Below, piece after piece: positions 25,164-34,681 of a stretch of 55,949 nt of DNA. Below the pieces are notes generated by a model that worked only from the letters and a program-made list of their open reading frames with translations, was not told the origin of the DNA and did no database searches. The position numbers were made by a program, and so were the translations under genes. Origin of the DNA: Desulfobacterales bacterium RIFOXYA12_FULL_46_15 (lineage in GTDB: Bacteria > Desulfobacterota > Desulfobacteria > Desulfobacterales > Desulfobacteraceae); contig MGTJ01000209.1 of NCBI GenBank assembly GCA_001799395.1, positions 1-55,949 of the forward strand, given 5' to 3'. Position 1 is the first letter of the stretch, and every line of letters begins with the position of its first letter.

Positions 25164-26566
25164 AATATAAAATTTTTAATACCATTGCCTTCAGGCTGAC
25201 GCTCTGGTTCTCAGGTATTTTTGCCGTTTGCACAAGTTTTGTATTTTTATTGTTTTATTATCTGGCCACACAGACGATTCAAAATCAGATCGACCTGGAA
25301 TTGACGGACAATGCCTCCAAATTCAGTGCCATCATTCATACCAACGGGTTAATGGGGGCAAGACAGCTTGCCATACTTGAAGCCCAGGCAGCCGGAGAAA
25401 AATTGATTTTTTTCAGAATTCTTTACCCTACGGGCGAAGTGTTTGCGTCTTCCCGTATGTCCTATTGGAAAGATGTTCAGGTTAGTAAAACTGCCTTGCA
25501 GAAATTAAGATCCCTGGATCTCAACATTTTTGAAACCATTGAGGTCCCTTCCACAGGCCAGAAAGTAAGGGTCTTATACAGCTACGTAGCTGCCAATGCC
25601 ATCCTTCAAACCGGGGTTGCCATGGATGTTTACTCAAAATTCCTTTCCGCTTTTCAATTGGTTTTTATCAGTGCTATGGGTTTCATTGTTCTTTTTTCTG
25701 CTGTTTCAGGCTGGCTTTTGGTCAGAGGCGCGTTGTCAGGCGTTGAAACCATTACCAAAACTGCTCAAAATATTACAGGTTCAAATCTGGAAACCAGGGT
25801 TCAGGGAACCGGAAACAAAGATGAACTTGACCACCTGGCCATTACATTCAATTCAATGCTGGATAGAATTGAAGAACTTGTAAGAAGCATCCGGGAGATG
25901 AGTGATAATATTGCCCATGATTTAAAAAGCCCTGTTACAAGGATCAGAGGATTTGCAGAACTTGCCCTGGTTCATGAGGAAACCCTTGAAGACTATCGTG
26001 TTATGGCAGCCAATACCATAGAGGAATCAGACCGGCTTCTGGATATGATCAATACCATGCTGACGATTTCAAGGGCTGAAGCCGGGGAAGCGGATTTCAC
26101 CCTTAAAACTGTTAATCTCTCGGGTATGATCAGGGAAGCATGCGATTTGTTCACCCCTCTTGCGGAAGACAAACATATTTCATTTTCCAATATAATTGAA
26201 AATGAAATTTTTGTTTTTGCAGATATCAGGATGCTTCAAAGGGCTTTTTCCAATCTTATCGATAATGCCATCAAATACACCTTGGAGGGCGGTACTATCA
26301 CCATTATAGCATCCATGGAAAATCAAACTGCCCTGATTAAGATTAAAGATACGGGAATCGGAATCCTGCCTGAATTTCATGAAAAAATTTTTGAAAGATT
26401 TTACAGGATTGATTCCTCAAGAACAAGTTCAGGTACGGGGCTGGGGTTAAGCCTTGCCAGAACAATTGTTCGTCAGCATAAAGGGGATATTCATGTGAGC
26501 AGTTATCAAAATAAGGGGTCTGTGTTTGAAATAAGATTACCAATTAATAATCCCATGGTCATTTAA
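25160..26566 (+). CDS. Membrane sensor histidine kinase
   Basis: 468 residues. Two membrane segments (about 10-35 and 160-190) enclose a periplasmic sensing domain of about 125 residues. A HAMP linker follows, then the HisKA dimerisation domain with the phosphorylated His in IAHDLKSPVTRIRGF (about 255), and the HATPase domain with N box NLIDNAIKYT, G1 DTGIGI and G2 GTGLGLSLA. This is the CusS/heavy-metal sensor-like architecture and partners the overlapping response regulator. The ligand is unknown. Because a DegP/DegQ protease follows, envelope stress is as likely a signal as metal. Confidence 0.9.
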   Translation: MKYKIFNTIAFRLTLWFSGIFAVCTSFVFLLFYYLATQTIQNQIDLELTDNASKFSAIIHTNGLMGARQLAILEAQAAGEKLIFFRILYPTGEVFASSRMSYWKDVQVSKTALQKLRSLDLNIFETIEVPSTGQKVRVLYSYVAANAILQTGVAMDVYSKFLSAFQLVFISAMGFIVLFSAVSGWLLVRGALSGVETITKTAQNITGSNLETRVQGTGNKDELDHLAITFNSMLDRIEELVRSIREMSDNIAHDLKSPVTRIRGFAELALVHEETLEDYRVMAANTIEESDRLLDMINTMLTISRAEAGEADFTLKTVNLSGMIREACDLFTPLAEDKHISFSNIIENEIFVFADIRMLQRAFSNLIDNAIKYTLEGGTITIIASMENQTALIKIKDTGIGILPEFHEKIFERFYRIDSSRTSSGTGLGLSLARTIVRQHKGDIHVSSYQNKGSVFEIRLPINNPMVI

Positions 26567-26632
26567 CCGTCATCTTCATGTATTATGATTATAACCAGGT
26601 AGGGAATTGATAATATAAATTTGGAGGATGTC

Positions 26633-28051
26633 ATGAAAAAGGTAAATAAAATATGGATTAGTTTAATGGTTATCAGTCTGTCATTATTTCCGGCTTTGGA
26701 AAAAATCAGTTATGCAGCCGTTCAAATGGTTCCGGCAAGCTTCTCTGAGCTTGCCCGGCAGGCAAAACCCGGTGTTGTTAATATTCAGACGGAAAAAACC
26801 ATTGAAGGTGGGGGAAGGGTATTCCGGCATTTTTTTGGTTCACCCCATGGGGGAAACCAGGAAATGTTTGATGAGTTTTTTGCCCCATTTTTGAATCAGC
26901 AACCGCAAAGCAGAAAAGAAAGCAGCCTCGGCTCCGGATTTATTATCAGTGAAGACGGATATATTGTAACGAATAACCATGTTATTAAAGATGCGGATCA
27001 GATAAAGGTAATCTTGCATGATAATAAAGAATATGAGGCTGCTGTTATCGGTACTGATCCAATGACGGATCTGGCACTCATCAAAATTGAAGCAAAAAAC
27101 CTGATGGCATTAAAATTCGGCAGTTCTTCAAAAGCCGAAGTCGGATCATGGGTAGTTGCCATCGGAAGTCCTTTCGGACTTGAACAGACGGTCACTGCCG
27201 GTATTGTCAGTGCTAAAGGCCGAATCCTAGGTTCAGGCCCCTATGATGATTTCATCCAGACCGATGCCTCCATTAATCCGGGTAACTCAGGCGGGCCCTT
27301 GCTGAACCTTGACGGCGAGGTCATAGGGATCAATACTGCAATTGTCAAATCAGGACAGGGTATAGGTTTTGCCATTCCGTCCGATCTTGCAACCGGTATC
27401 ATCAGCCAGTTGACTGAGCAAAAATCCGTATCAAGGGGGTGGATGGGGGTTGCGATCCAAGAAGTGACGGAACAGCTTTCTAAATATTACGGCTTGAAAG
27501 AAGTCAAAGGTGTATATGTTGCCAAAGTATTTGAAGGAGAACCTGCTGAAAAAGCAGGTATCCAGGTAGGGGATGTAATCTATCAGATAAACGATAAAGC
27601 CGTCAATTCATCTAGGGACCTGACATTGACCGTTGCCGGAATTTCTGTCGGTGATATTATCAATGTGAAACTCATCCGGAATGGGGACGAAAAAACAATC
27701 AAGGTCAAGCTTGGGAAAAGACCCTCGGATGATCCTGAGACCATGACACAAAATGAAGGCTATGATATTTTCGGATTCAAGCTCAAACCAATGAATTCCG
27801 ACATAGCAAGAAAATTAGGATATCCGGAAACTATTAAAGGTCTGGTTCTATTGGATGTAAAGCAAGGCAGCAAAGCTTCAGCTTCAATTGCCCGGTCCGG
27901 GGACCTGTTGCTGGAAGTCAACCGGCATAAAATCGAAACCCTGGAGGATTATCAGAAGTTTGTAAATAAACTGAATAAAGGAGATATGGTTCAGCTATTA
28001 TTCAGAAGGGGCAATAGCCAGGTGTTTGTTATCAGTATTGAAAAACCCTGA
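26633..28051 (+). CDS. Periplasmic serine protease, Do/DegP-DegQ family
   Basis: 472-residue envelope quality-control protease/chaperone. The N-terminal signal peptide ends near SYAAVQM. The trypsin-like triad is His in TNNHVIKDAD, Asp in DLALIKIEA and Ser in GNSGGPLLNL. Two PDZ domains follow (about 275-370 and 380-470), which bind exposed C-termini of misfolded proteins. The start at 26633 has GGAGG 5 nt upstream; the TTG at 26621 is before that site. It lies 66 bp after the sensor kinase, so the two-component system may control it. I cannot separate DegP from DegQ by sequence alone. Confidence 0.93.
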   Translation: MKKVNKIWISLMVISLSLFPALEKISYAAVQMVPASFSELARQAKPGVVNIQTEKTIEGGGRVFRHFFGSPHGGNQEMFDEFFAPFLNQQPQSRKESSLGSGFIISEDGYIVTNNHVIKDADQIKVILHDNKEYEAAVIGTDPMTDLALIKIEAKNLMALKFGSSSKAEVGSWVVAIGSPFGLEQTVTAGIVSAKGRILGSGPYDDFIQTDASINPGNSGGPLLNLDGEVIGINTAIVKSGQGIGFAIPSDLATGIISQLTEQKSVSRGWMGVAIQEVTEQLSKYYGLKEVKGVYVAKVFEGEPAEKAGIQVGDVIYQINDKAVNSSRDLTLTVAGISVGDIINVKLIRNGDEKTIKVKLGKRPSDDPETMTQNEGYDIFGFKLKPMNSDIARKLGYPETIKGLVLLDVKQGSKASASIARSGDLLLEVNRHKIETLEDYQKFVNKLNKGDMVQLLFRRGNSQVFVISIEKP

Positions 28052-28075
28052 ATTTAGGCGTTTTTAAAATTATCT

Positions 28076-28115
28076 AACTGCACGGTTTTAACTGAGAAAA
28101 CCGTGCAGTTGTTTT
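28076..28115 (+). terminator. Rho-independent terminator after the DegP/DegQ gene
   Basis: Perfect 14-bp arms AACTGCACGGTTTT/AAAACCGTGCAGTT around the loop AACTGAG, followed by GTTTT. Confidence 0.93.
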
Positions 28116-28120
28116 AATAC

Positions 28121-28149
28121 TTGACAAAAATAGTGTGAAACAATAGTAA
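28121..28149 (+). promoter_or_regulatory. Possible promoter of the PilZ gene at 28.2 kb
   Basis: A perfect TTGACA (28121-28126) lies directly after the terminator. After 17 bp the -10 position reads TAGTAA, a poor match. Confidence 0.3.
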
Positions 28150-28225
28150 ATTTGATTATACAGAATCATGGTGCTATCACGGATTTCAATCTCTCAAATG
28201 ATCAATTTATTATTTAAAGGGCAGG

Positions 28226-28891
28226 ATGATGGACGAATTAGAAGGAATTCTGGAGCTTAATAAATCAGAAGGTATTTATATTGATATCGGCACTCAAGTA
28301 TATCTTGAAATAACAGGCGTTAATTATTCGGTTACAAGTGTCTTTATCGGCATGCTGAAAGATGAATTCATGATCGTAACCCTTCCTAAAAGATATAAAA
28401 GTGTGCAAAACAAGCTTTTCACAGGAAATAAAATTATCGTTAAATATTTATTTGATGGTTCTGTCTTTGCTTTTCAGACAAGCGTGATTGAAACCATAAC
28501 CAATCCCATCAAAGCGCTTGCCTTAGAATATCCTAAAGTTGTACAGCAAAGAGAACTCAGAATTGAAAAAAGAAATTTCGTTGTTATTCCAGGAAGGGCT
28601 GAGGCAAAAAAAATAGAATTCCCCATTGTTGTTTTTGATATCAGTAAAAACGGCCTCAGGTTTAAGTATAATGATAATAAACAAAGCATATCTGCTTTGA
28701 AAGAGAATGATCTAGTGAGGGTTTACTGTCAATTCCCAGGAATGTCCGAAGAAGTCGGGACTCTTTCAATTGTGCGCAATGTCAGAAGAGAAAAGGAGCA
28801 GTTTTCAATCGGAACCGAGTTCCAGAATATTTCCAAGGCTTTTTTGACGCCCTTGATGCATTTTTTATATTCCATAGAAGATTTTTCTTAG
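28226..28891 (+). CDS. PilZ domain protein with YcgR-like N-terminal domain
   Basis: 221-residue putative cyclic-di-GMP effector. The N-terminal half (about 1-105) is a beta-rich domain like the flagellar-brake N-domain of YcgR (GTQVYLEITG, MIVTLPKRYKS). The C-terminal half is PilZ, with the c-di-GMP signature as Arg-rich RELRIEKR followed by VFDISKNGLRF (the D-x-S-x-x-G box). Two adjacent ATGs (28226, 28229) share the ribosome site AAAGGGCAGG. No flagellar genes are in the window, so the target process (motility, adhesion, secretion) is not determined. Confidence 0.85.
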   Translation: MMDELEGILELNKSEGIYIDIGTQVYLEITGVNYSVTSVFIGMLKDEFMIVTLPKRYKSVQNKLFTGNKIIVKYLFDGSVFAFQTSVIETITNPIKALALEYPKVVQQRELRIEKRNFVVIPGRAEAKKIEFPIVVFDISKNGLRFKYNDNKQSISALKENDLVRVYCQFPGMSEEVGTLSIVRNVRREKEQFSIGTEFQNISKAFLTPLMHFLYSIEDFS

Positions 28892-28928
28892 ATATTCCTC
28901 AAGAATCAAGCAAACACTAAAATGCGAT

Positions 28929-29004
28929 TGGTGGAGCTGAGGGGGATCGAACCCCTGACCTCATGGCTGCCAGCCATGCGCTCTCCCAGCTGAGCTACAG
29001 CCCC
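28929..29004 (-). tRNA. tRNA-Ala (GGC)
   Basis: 76 nt with encoded CCA. Acceptor GGGGCTG pairs with CAGCTCC (one G:T). The anticodon stem CATGG/CCATG closes the loop CTGGCAG, giving GGC. The D-arm GCTCAGCTGGGAGAGC and T-arm GGGGTTCGATCCCC are regular. It lies alone, antisense to its neighbours. Confidence 0.96.
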
Positions 29005-29021
29005 ATATCGGAAGATGTACT

Positions 29022-29050
29022 TAAATAATAGATTGCAGTGTCTGTGTCAA
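29022..29050 (-). promoter_or_regulatory. Putative promoter of tRNA-Ala
   Basis: Minus-strand TTGACA (29050-29045), 17-bp spacer, TATTTA (29027-29022). It is about 18 bp before the tRNA 5' end. Confidence 0.55.
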
Positions 29051-29112
29051 CAAAAAAATTTTTACTGAGTTATTTTATTTGCTGATATGGCTATGCTTCA
29101 AATAATAAAATA

Positions 29113-29142
29113 TTGACACAGGCTTTTGTGAAAAGATATTAT
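29113..29142 (+). promoter_or_regulatory. Putative promoter of the ppiD-like / M16 protease pair
   Basis: TTGACA (29113-29118), 18-bp spacer, TATTAT (29137-29142). Located 50 bp upstream of the gene at 29193. Confidence 0.6.
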
Positions 29143-29192
29143 GCTATGTTTATTTTATAATTACCTTTTTTAGGAGCACTAAGGAGAAAGTA

Positions 29193-31085
29193 ATGCTGAG
29201 CTATTTGCGGGAAAATACCGGAAACTGGATCATTAAGATATTTCTTGGGATTATTGTAATTGTATTTGTCTTTTTAGGAGTTGGGTCTTTTGGATCAAAA
29301 AAAGGAAATTCAATTGCAACAGTGAATGATGAACCTATAACCATCAAGGAATATCAGCAGACATATAAGTCTATTGTTGACCAGTATCAAGCCCAGTTTG
29401 GAAAAGATTTGAATGAAGACGTCTTAAAAGCTTTCCACATCAAGCAGCAAGCACTTGATGTATTGATCAATCAAAAGATGATTCTTTCTGAAGCAAATAA
29501 GCTTAAAATTGAAGTGTCGGCAAAAGAACTTAAGGATTCTCTGGTTTCATTCAAAGCATTTCAGAAAGACGGTGTGTTTGATATGGATCTATATAAAGCC
29601 GTTTTAAAACGTGAATCATTTAGCCCTGAAACCTTTGAGCAGTTACAGAGGGTTTCATTGCAAGAGAATAAATTTAAATCCGTCATACAAAGTGCAATTA
29701 ATGTGTCTGATCTTGAAGCAAGGAACTGGTATCGGTTTCTGAACATGAAAATGGCAGTGGAGTATATATTTTTTGATCCCAAAAAACACAAAGATATTCA
29801 TCCTGACAATGAACAGATAAAGCAATATTATTCAGACAACATCGATAAATATAAATCCGAACCAAAGATTAAAGCATTGTATATAAATTTTCTACCTGAT
29901 GATTATAAAGATAAAACAATCATAACTGAAGCTCAGATTAAAGACTATTACGACCAGCATCAAAAAGAATTTAAAATTCCCGAGACCGTTGAAGCCGGCC
30001 ATATTCTGATAAAACTTGATGAAAACGCTGCAGAAGATGTGGTTAAGGAAACTGAAAGGCGAGCGCTTGATATATATGACAAGGCAAAAGGAGGAGAGTC
30101 TTTTGAAACACTTGCCAAAGAATATTCAGAAGATTCTTCAAAAGCAAATGGCGGATACTTGGGCAAGTTTGAAAAGCAACAGTTAGTCAAACCTTTTGCG
30201 GATCAGGCTTTTTCCATGAAAGCAGGAGAAATCGGTAAGCCTGTAAGAACGATGTTTGGTTGGCATATTATAAACCTTATTTCTCGTACTGGTGCGACTA
30301 CGCCGACCTTGGCTCAGGTGTCGGAAAAAATAAGGCAGACCCTTGAAAAACAGGAAATGCAGAATTCAGCATATTTAAAGGCAGGCGAAGCCTTGGATGC
30401 AGTCGTTGACGGAGATGATTTTGATCAGGTTGCACGTATTGCCGGCAAAAAAATTGTTGAAACAGGAGAATTCAACAGCAATGGTGAGGGGCTTGATATC
30501 ATAGATAATAAAGAGTTTGCAAAAATTGCGTTTGGTCTTACCGTTGACAATATCAGCGATATTAAACAAATCGGAGACTCCTTTTATCTGATTAAACCGG
30601 TTCAGAAAATTGATCCGGCTGTCCAGGAACTCGAGCAGGTAAAAGAAAAAGTGATTACGGATCTTACAGAAAATCTCCAAAAAATGAAGGCAAAGGAAGA
30701 TGCACAGTCCTTCCTTGAAAAAACAAAAGATATGGAAACTGTATCACAATTGGCCAAAGACAATAATCTTGAACTTAAAACCACCTCACTGTTTTCCAGA
30801 AACTCAGGTATCGAAAATATTGGAAATTCTACTGAATTCATTCAGGCCTGCTTTTCATTAAATGAAAAGCACAAAATTTATCCTGAAATCATTGAAACTG
30901 AATTGGGTTATTATCTTATCGGATTTAAAGAAAAAAAATTGCCGGAAGATAATGAGGCCTTGGATGATTTAAAAAATCTTAAAAACCAAATTGCCGGGAG
31001 AAAACAAAGTCTGTTTTTTCAGGCATGGATAAATGAATTAAAAAAACAGTATACAATCCATTATGACCCACAAATTTTGAATTGA
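29193..31085 (+). CDS. PpiD/SurA-type periplasmic peptidyl-prolyl isomerase
   Basis: 630-residue inner-membrane-anchored foldase for exported proteins. The N-terminus has one membrane helix (about 13-31), leaving the rest in the periplasm. It is followed by a SurA-like helical chaperone domain (about 40-200) and a parvulin-type rotamase domain (about 265-365) marked by VEAGHILIKLDE, YSEDSSKANGGYLG and FGWHIINLI. A second, degenerate parvulin-like or helical C-terminal part runs to 630. The size and single helix match PpiD. AAGGAG precedes the ATG. Its TGA overlaps the next gene's TTG, coupling it to the M16 lipoprotein. Confidence 0.88.
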   Translation: MLSYLRENTGNWIIKIFLGIIVIVFVFLGVGSFGSKKGNSIATVNDEPITIKEYQQTYKSIVDQYQAQFGKDLNEDVLKAFHIKQQALDVLINQKMILSEANKLKIEVSAKELKDSLVSFKAFQKDGVFDMDLYKAVLKRESFSPETFEQLQRVSLQENKFKSVIQSAINVSDLEARNWYRFLNMKMAVEYIFFDPKKHKDIHPDNEQIKQYYSDNIDKYKSEPKIKALYINFLPDDYKDKTIITEAQIKDYYDQHQKEFKIPETVEAGHILIKLDENAAEDVVKETERRALDIYDKAKGGESFETLAKEYSEDSSKANGGYLGKFEKQQLVKPFADQAFSMKAGEIGKPVRTMFGWHIINLISRTGATTPTLAQVSEKIRQTLEKQEMQNSAYLKAGEALDAVVDGDDFDQVARIAGKKIVETGEFNSNGEGLDIIDNKEFAKIAFGLTVDNISDIKQIGDSFYLIKPVQKIDPAVQELEQVKEKVITDLTENLQKMKAKEDAQSFLEKTKDMETVSQLAKDNNLELKTTSLFSRNSGIENIGNSTEFIQACFSLNEKHKIYPEIIETELGYYLIGFKEKKLPEDNEALDDLKNLKNQIAGRKQSLFFQAWINELKKQYTIHYDPQILN

Positions 31086-33931
31086 TATTCTCTTTGAATA
31101 GAAAAATCATTATTGTCAAGACGGTTGCCTTTTGTTTTTTACTGATCGCCTCATGCGCACCAAGGCACATGATAATTTCGACCGGTCATGGAATTCAGAC
31201 CGATCCTGCAATTATATCCGGAATTCTTCCGAACGGATTTCAATACCTGCTTATGGAAAACCCTGTCCCTGATGACAGGGTTTTTATTTATTTGAATATA
31301 TTTGCCGGTTCTTTGTATGAAACTGATGAACAACAAGGTGTTGCCCATTATCTTGAACATATGCTGTTTAATGGATCAAAACATTTTAAGCCAGGAGAGT
31401 TGATAGACTATTTTCAAACCATCGGCATGGAATTTGGTTCAGACGCCAATGCACATACAGGGTTTTTTAATACGGTTTATAATTTATCACTTCCGGGCAA
31501 AGATCAAAAACACCTGGATGATGCTTTTACCGTTATTGAGGATTATGCTGAAGGGGCAAGTCTTCTTGACAGCGAAATTGATCGTGAAAGAGGTATTATC
31601 CTTGCTGAGAAACGTGAAAGAGATTCTGTTGCTTACCGGACATTTAAAAAAAAACTTGAATTCAAACTACCTCAATCACTTCTGAACCAAAGATATGCCA
31701 TCGGTATTGATTCCGTTATCCGCCAGGCTGATCAAAAACTTCTTAAAGCCTATTATGACAGGTGGTATCGACCGGATAACATGGCATTGATTGTTATTGG
31801 TGATTTTGATGTAAAAATTGTAAAAAAACTTATTATTGAAAGATTTTCAAAACTGTCTATCCGTGCTTTGAACTTCAATCCGCTCCCTTCAATTGGCTGG
31901 AAAGAACATAAAAAAACAAATGCTTTCTACCACTATGAACCTGAGGCCGGCAGCACAAATATCACGCTTGAAACTCTTTCATGGAAAGAATTTGAGCCTG
32001 AGACTTTGGAGACTCTAAAATCTGAAATTTTAATGGAGATATCGAATTCAATGTTGCAAAACCGCCTGCTTAAAATGGTCAATAATCAAACAGGCGGCTT
32101 TTCTGATGTATCTGTTTTTTCCGGTAGTTTCCTTCAGAATGTTTCGATATCTTCCATTAATGCCGTCTGTGAGCCTGAAAATTGGCAAGAAACGCTTACT
32201 CATATTGAATCTGCATTGCGCCAGGGTCTTATTTACGGATTTGAAAAAAAAGAACTGGACAGGGCAAAGGCGGAATTCTTATCTGGTTTGGAGTTAGAGG
32301 TGAGCCGGTCTGAAACACAAAAAAGTCCGGAAATCGCTGATAAAATTTTGACAGCCATTAATCAAAAAGGGATGCTCATATCTGCAAAACAGAGAAAGGA
32401 TATTTTAGAACCTTACATAAAATCGATATCCCTAAAAGATGCAAAGGACATTCTGGCTAAACTATGGCATAGTGACCCTATACTTATTACTTTGGCCGGG
32501 AATGCTTCACTCAGTGGTGATGATCCTGCAGCTGAAATTCTTGATGTATACAAGAAAACTAGTTTGGAGCCAATTAGCCAATATAGTCAATCCGAATCAA
32601 AAGCATTCCCTTACCTTGTTATACCTGATGCTTCCACAGCCTTAATCAAAAAAAGAGAAGATAATGTCCATGGCCTCGGTATCACAACAGTTGATTTTAA
32701 AAATAATATCCGGCTGAATTTAAAACCGACCGATTATAAGAAAAACGAGATTTTATTCAAGGTTTGTTTTGGAGAAGGTAAAAAATCAGAACCTTATACA
32801 AAACCAGGGTTGTCATATATTAGTGAATCCGTCATAAATAAAAGCGGCCTGGGACAACTGAATGCTGACCAGATGGAAGAAGCCCTTTCCGGGCGTAAAA
32901 TCAATATTAACTTTGATATTAGCGAAAATTATTTTTCTTTTTCCGGTTCAAGTGATCCCGAAGAAATTGAGCTTTTATTTCAACTGATTTATCATTATCT
33001 TAAAGACCCTGGATTTAGAAAAGAAGCTCTCGATCTTTCAAAGATTCATTATCAGCAGATGTATGACACTCTTTTAAGAAAACCCGAAGGAATTATGCAG
33101 ATCAAAGGAGACCTTTTTCTTGCGGGTAATGATTCCCGATTTGGTTTGCCTGAGCCCTCAAAGGTTGATCAGTATTCCGTAAAAGATGTAATGGAATGGT
33201 TAACCCCATATTTTAAAAATTCACCAGTTGAAGTTTCAATTATTGGAGATATCGATATCGATAAAATCATGTCCCTTGCCCATAATTACATTGGAACATT
33301 AAATAAAAAAGAAGAAGGTATAAATATAAAGTCCTATCTTGGACAAATCAATTTTCCAGAGGGTGAAATGCTTGATCTGAAAATTGAAACAAAAATTGAG
33401 GCAGGGGTTGTGCACGTCGCTTTTTTGACAGATGATTTCAGGAATATTGCTCAGACCCGGAGGTTATTGATTCTATCCAAGGTATTTGCAGAAAAACTAA
33501 GGCTTTTGATTCGGGAAGAACTTGGAGAAACATATTCTCCCTATGTGTATAATGCTCCTTCTTTGATTTTTGATCATTATGGAATCCTGCATGTCATCGT
33601 TAATGCAAAACCTGAAAGGCATGAATTTGTTTATCGGAAAATAGTAGAAATAATTAATTTATTAACTTTGAAAATGATTTCCGAAAAGGATATGAATAAT
33701 GCATTAAAACCTTTTATCAATCACCTTGAAGTATATGTAAAAACAAATGAATATTGGTTGAATTCCGTTATGGCGAATTCATATATTTATCCACAAAAAT
33801 TTGAATGGGCGGGAAATCTGATAGATGACTATAAATCCATAACAGTTGAAGATTTGTTTTTGCTTTCAAAAAGATATTTACAAACCCAGAAAAGAGCTTT
33901 GATAAGGATAAAATCAATCCAAAAGCAGTAG
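31082..33931 (+). CDS. M16-family zinc metalloprotease, lipoprotein
   Basis: 949 residues with two M16 halves, similar in size to pitrilysin/PqqL-like periplasmic proteases. The N-terminus (residues 6-26) is a lipoprotein signal with lipobox IASC, so the protein is probably lipid-anchored. The active zinc motif HxxEH is HYLEH (about residue 89), with the third ligand Glu in GIILAEKRERD about 75 residues on. The second half lacks HxxEH, as usual. The start is TTG at 31082, overlapping the ppiD-like stop; TTG at 31094 is also possible, and neither has a ribosome site, which fits translational coupling. It likely degrades peptides in the periplasm alongside the foldase. Confidence 0.88.
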   Translation: MIFSLNRKIIIVKTVAFCFLLIASCAPRHMIISTGHGIQTDPAIISGILPNGFQYLLMENPVPDDRVFIYLNIFAGSLYETDEQQGVAHYLEHMLFNGSKHFKPGELIDYFQTIGMEFGSDANAHTGFFNTVYNLSLPGKDQKHLDDAFTVIEDYAEGASLLDSEIDRERGIILAEKRERDSVAYRTFKKKLEFKLPQSLLNQRYAIGIDSVIRQADQKLLKAYYDRWYRPDNMALIVIGDFDVKIVKKLIIERFSKLSIRALNFNPLPSIGWKEHKKTNAFYHYEPEAGSTNITLETLSWKEFEPETLETLKSEILMEISNSMLQNRLLKMVNNQTGGFSDVSVFSGSFLQNVSISSINAVCEPENWQETLTHIESALRQGLIYGFEKKELDRAKAEFLSGLELEVSRSETQKSPEIADKILTAINQKGMLISAKQRKDILEPYIKSISLKDAKDILAKLWHSDPILITLAGNASLSGDDPAAEILDVYKKTSLEPISQYSQSESKAFPYLVIPDASTALIKKREDNVHGLGITTVDFKNNIRLNLKPTDYKKNEILFKVCFGEGKKSEPYTKPGLSYISESVINKSGLGQLNADQMEEALSGRKININFDISENYFSFSGSSDPEEIELLFQLIYHYLKDPGFRKEALDLSKIHYQQMYDTLLRKPEGIMQIKGDLFLAGNDSRFGLPEPSKVDQYSVKDVMEWLTPYFKNSPVEVSIIGDIDIDKIMSLAHNYIGTLNKKEEGINIKSYLGQINFPEGEMLDLKIETKIEAGVVHVAFLTDDFRNIAQTRRLLILSKVFAEKLRLLIREELGETYSPYVYNAPSLIFDHYGILHVIVNAKPERHEFVYRKIVEIINLLTLKMISEKDMNNALKPFINHLEVYVKTNEYWLNSVMANSYIYPQKFEWAGNLIDDYKSITVEDLFLLSKRYLQTQKRALIRIKSIQKQ

Positions 33932-34009
33932 CCAAATATTAAAGGAATAAAGTTTTAAAAATTGGTAACAGGCTCAAAATAGATTATTCCCATAATTTAT
34001 AAAAATATT

Positions 34010-34411
34010 CTATGAGAGTTTTTCAATCTGTTCGGACACATTGTTCCGAAGATAATAGTCAAGATCAAAAAGCTGTTTAAAGCTTAGATCTGAAAATTGC
34101 ACATGCCTTTTTCTGATTTTCATGGAACTAAAAGACGGTGCATTTGTTATTTCATAATCTGAAATGGTTGTGAATGGTAGATCCCCAACATAATATCCCA
34201 TACTGCTTAAAAAAATTGTTTCTTCCGGGGTTTGCTGAAAATCTGCATCATCGCTGGTCGTATCAATATATTTAAAAGACAGTCCACCCATACTGATATC
34301 AATAACCTGGCCCAGTTTATGGGAATGAGGGCTGATAGCTGCATAGGCGCCTTCAACAGCTTTGTACCGTTTGTGTCTTCTTCTTTCAATAGTTCTTTTT
34401 CTGCCTACCAT
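34010..34411 (-). CDS. Single-domain PilZ protein
   Basis: 133 residues. The start carries an Arg cluster (GRKRTIERRRHKRYKAVEG) that contains the PilZ RxxxR motif, followed by GQVIDISMGGLSFKYID, the D/N-x-S-x-x-G box. Both parts of the c-di-GMP-binding signature are therefore present. The ATG at 34411 has AAGGA about 10 nt upstream; the frame is open to a TTG at 34486 that lacks a ribosome site. The remaining sequence is a short beta domain plus C-terminal helix. It is separated from the next gene upstream by about 270 bp of A+T-rich DNA in which I see no feature. Function unknown. Confidence 0.8.
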   Translation of the reverse strand: MVGRKRTIERRRHKRYKAVEGAYAAISPHSHKLGQVIDISMGGLSFKYIDTTSDDADFQQTPEETIFLSSMGYYVGDLPFTTISDYEITNAPSFSSMKIRKRHVQFSDLSFKQLFDLDYYLRNNVSEQIEKLS

Positions 34412-34681
34412 GGATGTAATTTCCTTATCAAAATTGACAATATTAAGATTAATAGATTTACTGCACAAAACATGCCATTTATTCAATTTGGCGTTCTATT
34501 ATAACCATTATAGACAAAATGTTTATAATATCAAATAGATAAAATCAAGATCCGTCAATATTATTTTTAATTTCCTGAAATAAATATCAAAAACATGATG
34601 CACTTAGATTGCCTTTTCTAAACTTGAGACAGATTTGTGGAAAAATTGGTTATAATATTAGGTATTAATTTTCCTAAAAGA

